6,915 bases of DNA, taken from the NCBI GenBank assembly GCA_947853365.1, contig CANTWQ010000026.1, forward strand, positions 1 to 6,915, in the 5' to 3' direction. This document shows, one piece after another, positions 5,707 through 6,915 of this stretch; positions within the stretch are counted from its first letter, which is position 1, and each line of letters opens with the position of its first letter. Made by a program: the position numbers and the translations under genes. Under the pieces are notes generated by a model. That model was given only the letters and a program-made list of their open reading frames with translations. It was not told where the DNA came from and made no database searches. Source of the stretch: an uncultured Bacilli bacterium. GTDB taxonomy: Bacteria; Bacillota_I; Bacilli_A; RF39; UBA660.

Positions 5707-6915
5707 ATTAACAGGACTCGATCAAACACTTTATTATGAAAAATTACCTTCGGGATTAGAACTTTACATGGTTCCCTTTCAGAACAAAAATAATTTTGCT
5801 GTACATTATGTAACCAAATATGGATCCCGTATTACCAAATTTGTCCCAGCGGGAGATAAAGAAATGATCCAAGTACCAGATGGTATTGCCCATTTCTTAG
5901 AACACAAAATGTTTGAAACAGAATCGGGAGAAGATCCTTTTAGTTTTTATGCCAAAAGTGGAACGGATTGTAATGCTTCGACAAGCTGGAAATGTACACG
6001 TTATTTGTTTGAAGGAACCAATTCTTTCGATCGTAATTTAGATTATTTGTTGACTTATGTCAATCAACCGTATTTTACAGATCAAAATGTTGAAAAAGAA
6101 AAAGGAATCATCGCCGAAGAAATCAAAATGTATGACGATGAACCGATGTGGCGTTTGGATCACGAAATCAAACAAGCACTATTTCAAAAAGATCCAATGC
6201 GAATTGATATCGCTGGAACAGTCGAATCGATTCAAAAAATTACCAAAGAAGATCTATATGCTTGCTATCACACGTTTTATCAACCATCCAATATGTTTTT
6301 GGTCGCCGTAGGTGCCATTGATCCCGAGCGAGTTGTTTCTATTGTACAACAAAACGAAGCCTTAAATAGCAAGAAAAATCATGGAAAGATTACCATTGCA
6401 CCTTGGAAAGAACCAAAAGAGGTGACTACTTCCTATAAAGAAGTAGAGATGGATGTTTCCGTAACCAAAATGGCACTCAGTATCAAAATCCCATGGGATA
6501 AGAAAATGGATCATTATGAATATTCCACTTATTGTGGCATGATTTTAACGGCACTCTTTGGTATGAGTTCTGCTTTTCGTGAGAAATATTGGAAAGAAAA
6601 ATACTTTTCATCCTTTGGTCAAGAACGTGAATATACCGAGGATTATATCGTTTTTCAATTTCTAGCAGAAACAGAAAAGCCAAAGGAACTAGCACAAGTA
6701 ATTCTAGACACCCTAGAACATGGCAAAATTACCAAGGAAGATATCGAGCGTATTAAAAAGGTATGGATCTCTTCCGAAGTGATGATGATCGATAACATTG
6801 ATGTCACACTCGATAATATTGTTTATGATATCATTGAATATGGTCATATCATTCCCAATAAACTAGATATCATTCGTCATTTAGACTATGATCGTTTAAC
6901 CGAAATCAGAAAAAA
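5693..6915 (+). CDS. ymfH: M16 zinc metallopeptidase YmfH (3' end cut by the window)
   Basis: 407 codons are visible; the family is about 428 residues, so roughly 20 are missing beyond the right edge. This is the catalytic member of the M16 pair. The inverted zinc motif HFLEH is at residues 67-71. The third ligand is most likely E143 in EKGIIAEE, with the helper E136 seven residues before it, the spacing seen in pitrilysin and mitochondrial processing peptidase. NASTSW just after the zinc helix and the TALFGMSSAF block in the second domain are further M16/YmfH features. Start choice: ATG at 5693 with AAGGA (5680-5684) 8 nt upstream, inside the last codons of ymfF, in a different frame. No frameshift was found up to the edge. 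It probably forms a heterodimer with YmfF. The likely in-vivo role is peptide cleavage or a step linked to EF-P modification, known only by family naming. Downstream genes are outside the window. Confidence 0.88.
   Translation, partial: MKKIELTGLDQTLYYEKLPSGLELYMVPFQNKNNFAVHYVTKYGSRITKFVPAGDKEMIQVPDGIAHFLEHKMFETESGEDPFSFYAKSGTDCNASTSWKCTRYLFEGTNSFDRNLDYLLTYVNQPYFTDQNVEKEKGIIAEEIKMYDDEPMWRLDHEIKQALFQKDPMRIDIAGTVESIQKITKEDLYACYHTFYQPSNMFLVAVGAIDPERVVSIVQQNEALNSKKNHGKITIAPWKEPKEVTTSYKEVEMDVSVTKMALSIKIPWDKKMDHYEYSTYCGMILTALFGMSSAFREKYWKEKYFSSFGQEREYTEDYIVFQFLAETEKPKELAQVILDTLEHGKITKEDIERIKKVWISSEVMMIDNIDVTLDNIVYDIIEYGHIIPNKLDIIRHLDYDRLTEIRK

Noticed and set aside
6057..6311. An 84-codon plus-strand frame inside ymfH.
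   Set aside because: It overlaps the zinc-ligand region of ymfH in another frame, with low-complexity Lys-rich content and no family resemblance.

Overview
The window comes from an AT-rich, low-GC Gram-positive bacterium (Bacillota). The best match is the Bacilli or Erysipelotrichia/Mollicutes-related gut lineages. The evidence is strong AAGGAG-type ribosome binding sites, TTGACA/TATAAT promoters with extended -10 elements, and a SpoIIIE/FtsK-type translocase followed by a paired M16 peptidase operon. In Bacillus subtilis that pair (ymfF-ymfH) also lies a short way downstream of spoIIIE. I cannot assign a species.

Layout from left to right. Positions 1-219 hold no convincing gene. They carry a near-consensus promoter (TTGACA-17-TACAAT, 23-51), followed by about 95 nt that can fold into three consecutive hairpins, the last with a T-run. 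This is a candidate small RNA. It is followed by a separate extended -10 promoter for ftsK. FtsK/SpoIIIE (220-2496) is a complete 758-residue membrane-anchored DNA translocase. A hairpin at 2495-2525 ends it and probably also ends the convergent gene on the other strand. That minus-strand gene (2524-3549) encodes a short M3-like zinc metallopeptidase with an HEICH motif. A divergent intergenic region of about 125 bp (3550-3674) carries one promoter for the peptidase and one for deoD. deoD (3675-4382) encodes a complete purine nucleoside phosphorylase. After a 46-nt gap without a terminator come ymfF (4429-5706), an M16-fold protein without the zinc motif, and ymfH (5693 to the window end), an M16 protein with an intact HFLEH motif. 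The two genes overlap by 14 nt, and ymfH is cut by the right edge about 20 residues before its expected end.

Functional reading. FtsK pumps DNA during chromosome segregation and division. DeoD recovers purine bases from nucleosides. YmfF and YmfH look like a two-subunit M16 assembly with one catalytic and one non-catalytic partner. Family names in databases link them to EF-P 5-aminopentanol modification in B. subtilis, but their substrate is not evident here. The M3-like peptidase is the least ordinary protein: it keeps the catalytic core but is much shorter than oligoendopeptidase F. No mobile element, CRISPR array, tRNA or rRNA was seen. The least explained items are the candidate small RNA upstream of ftsK and the short M3-like peptidase.
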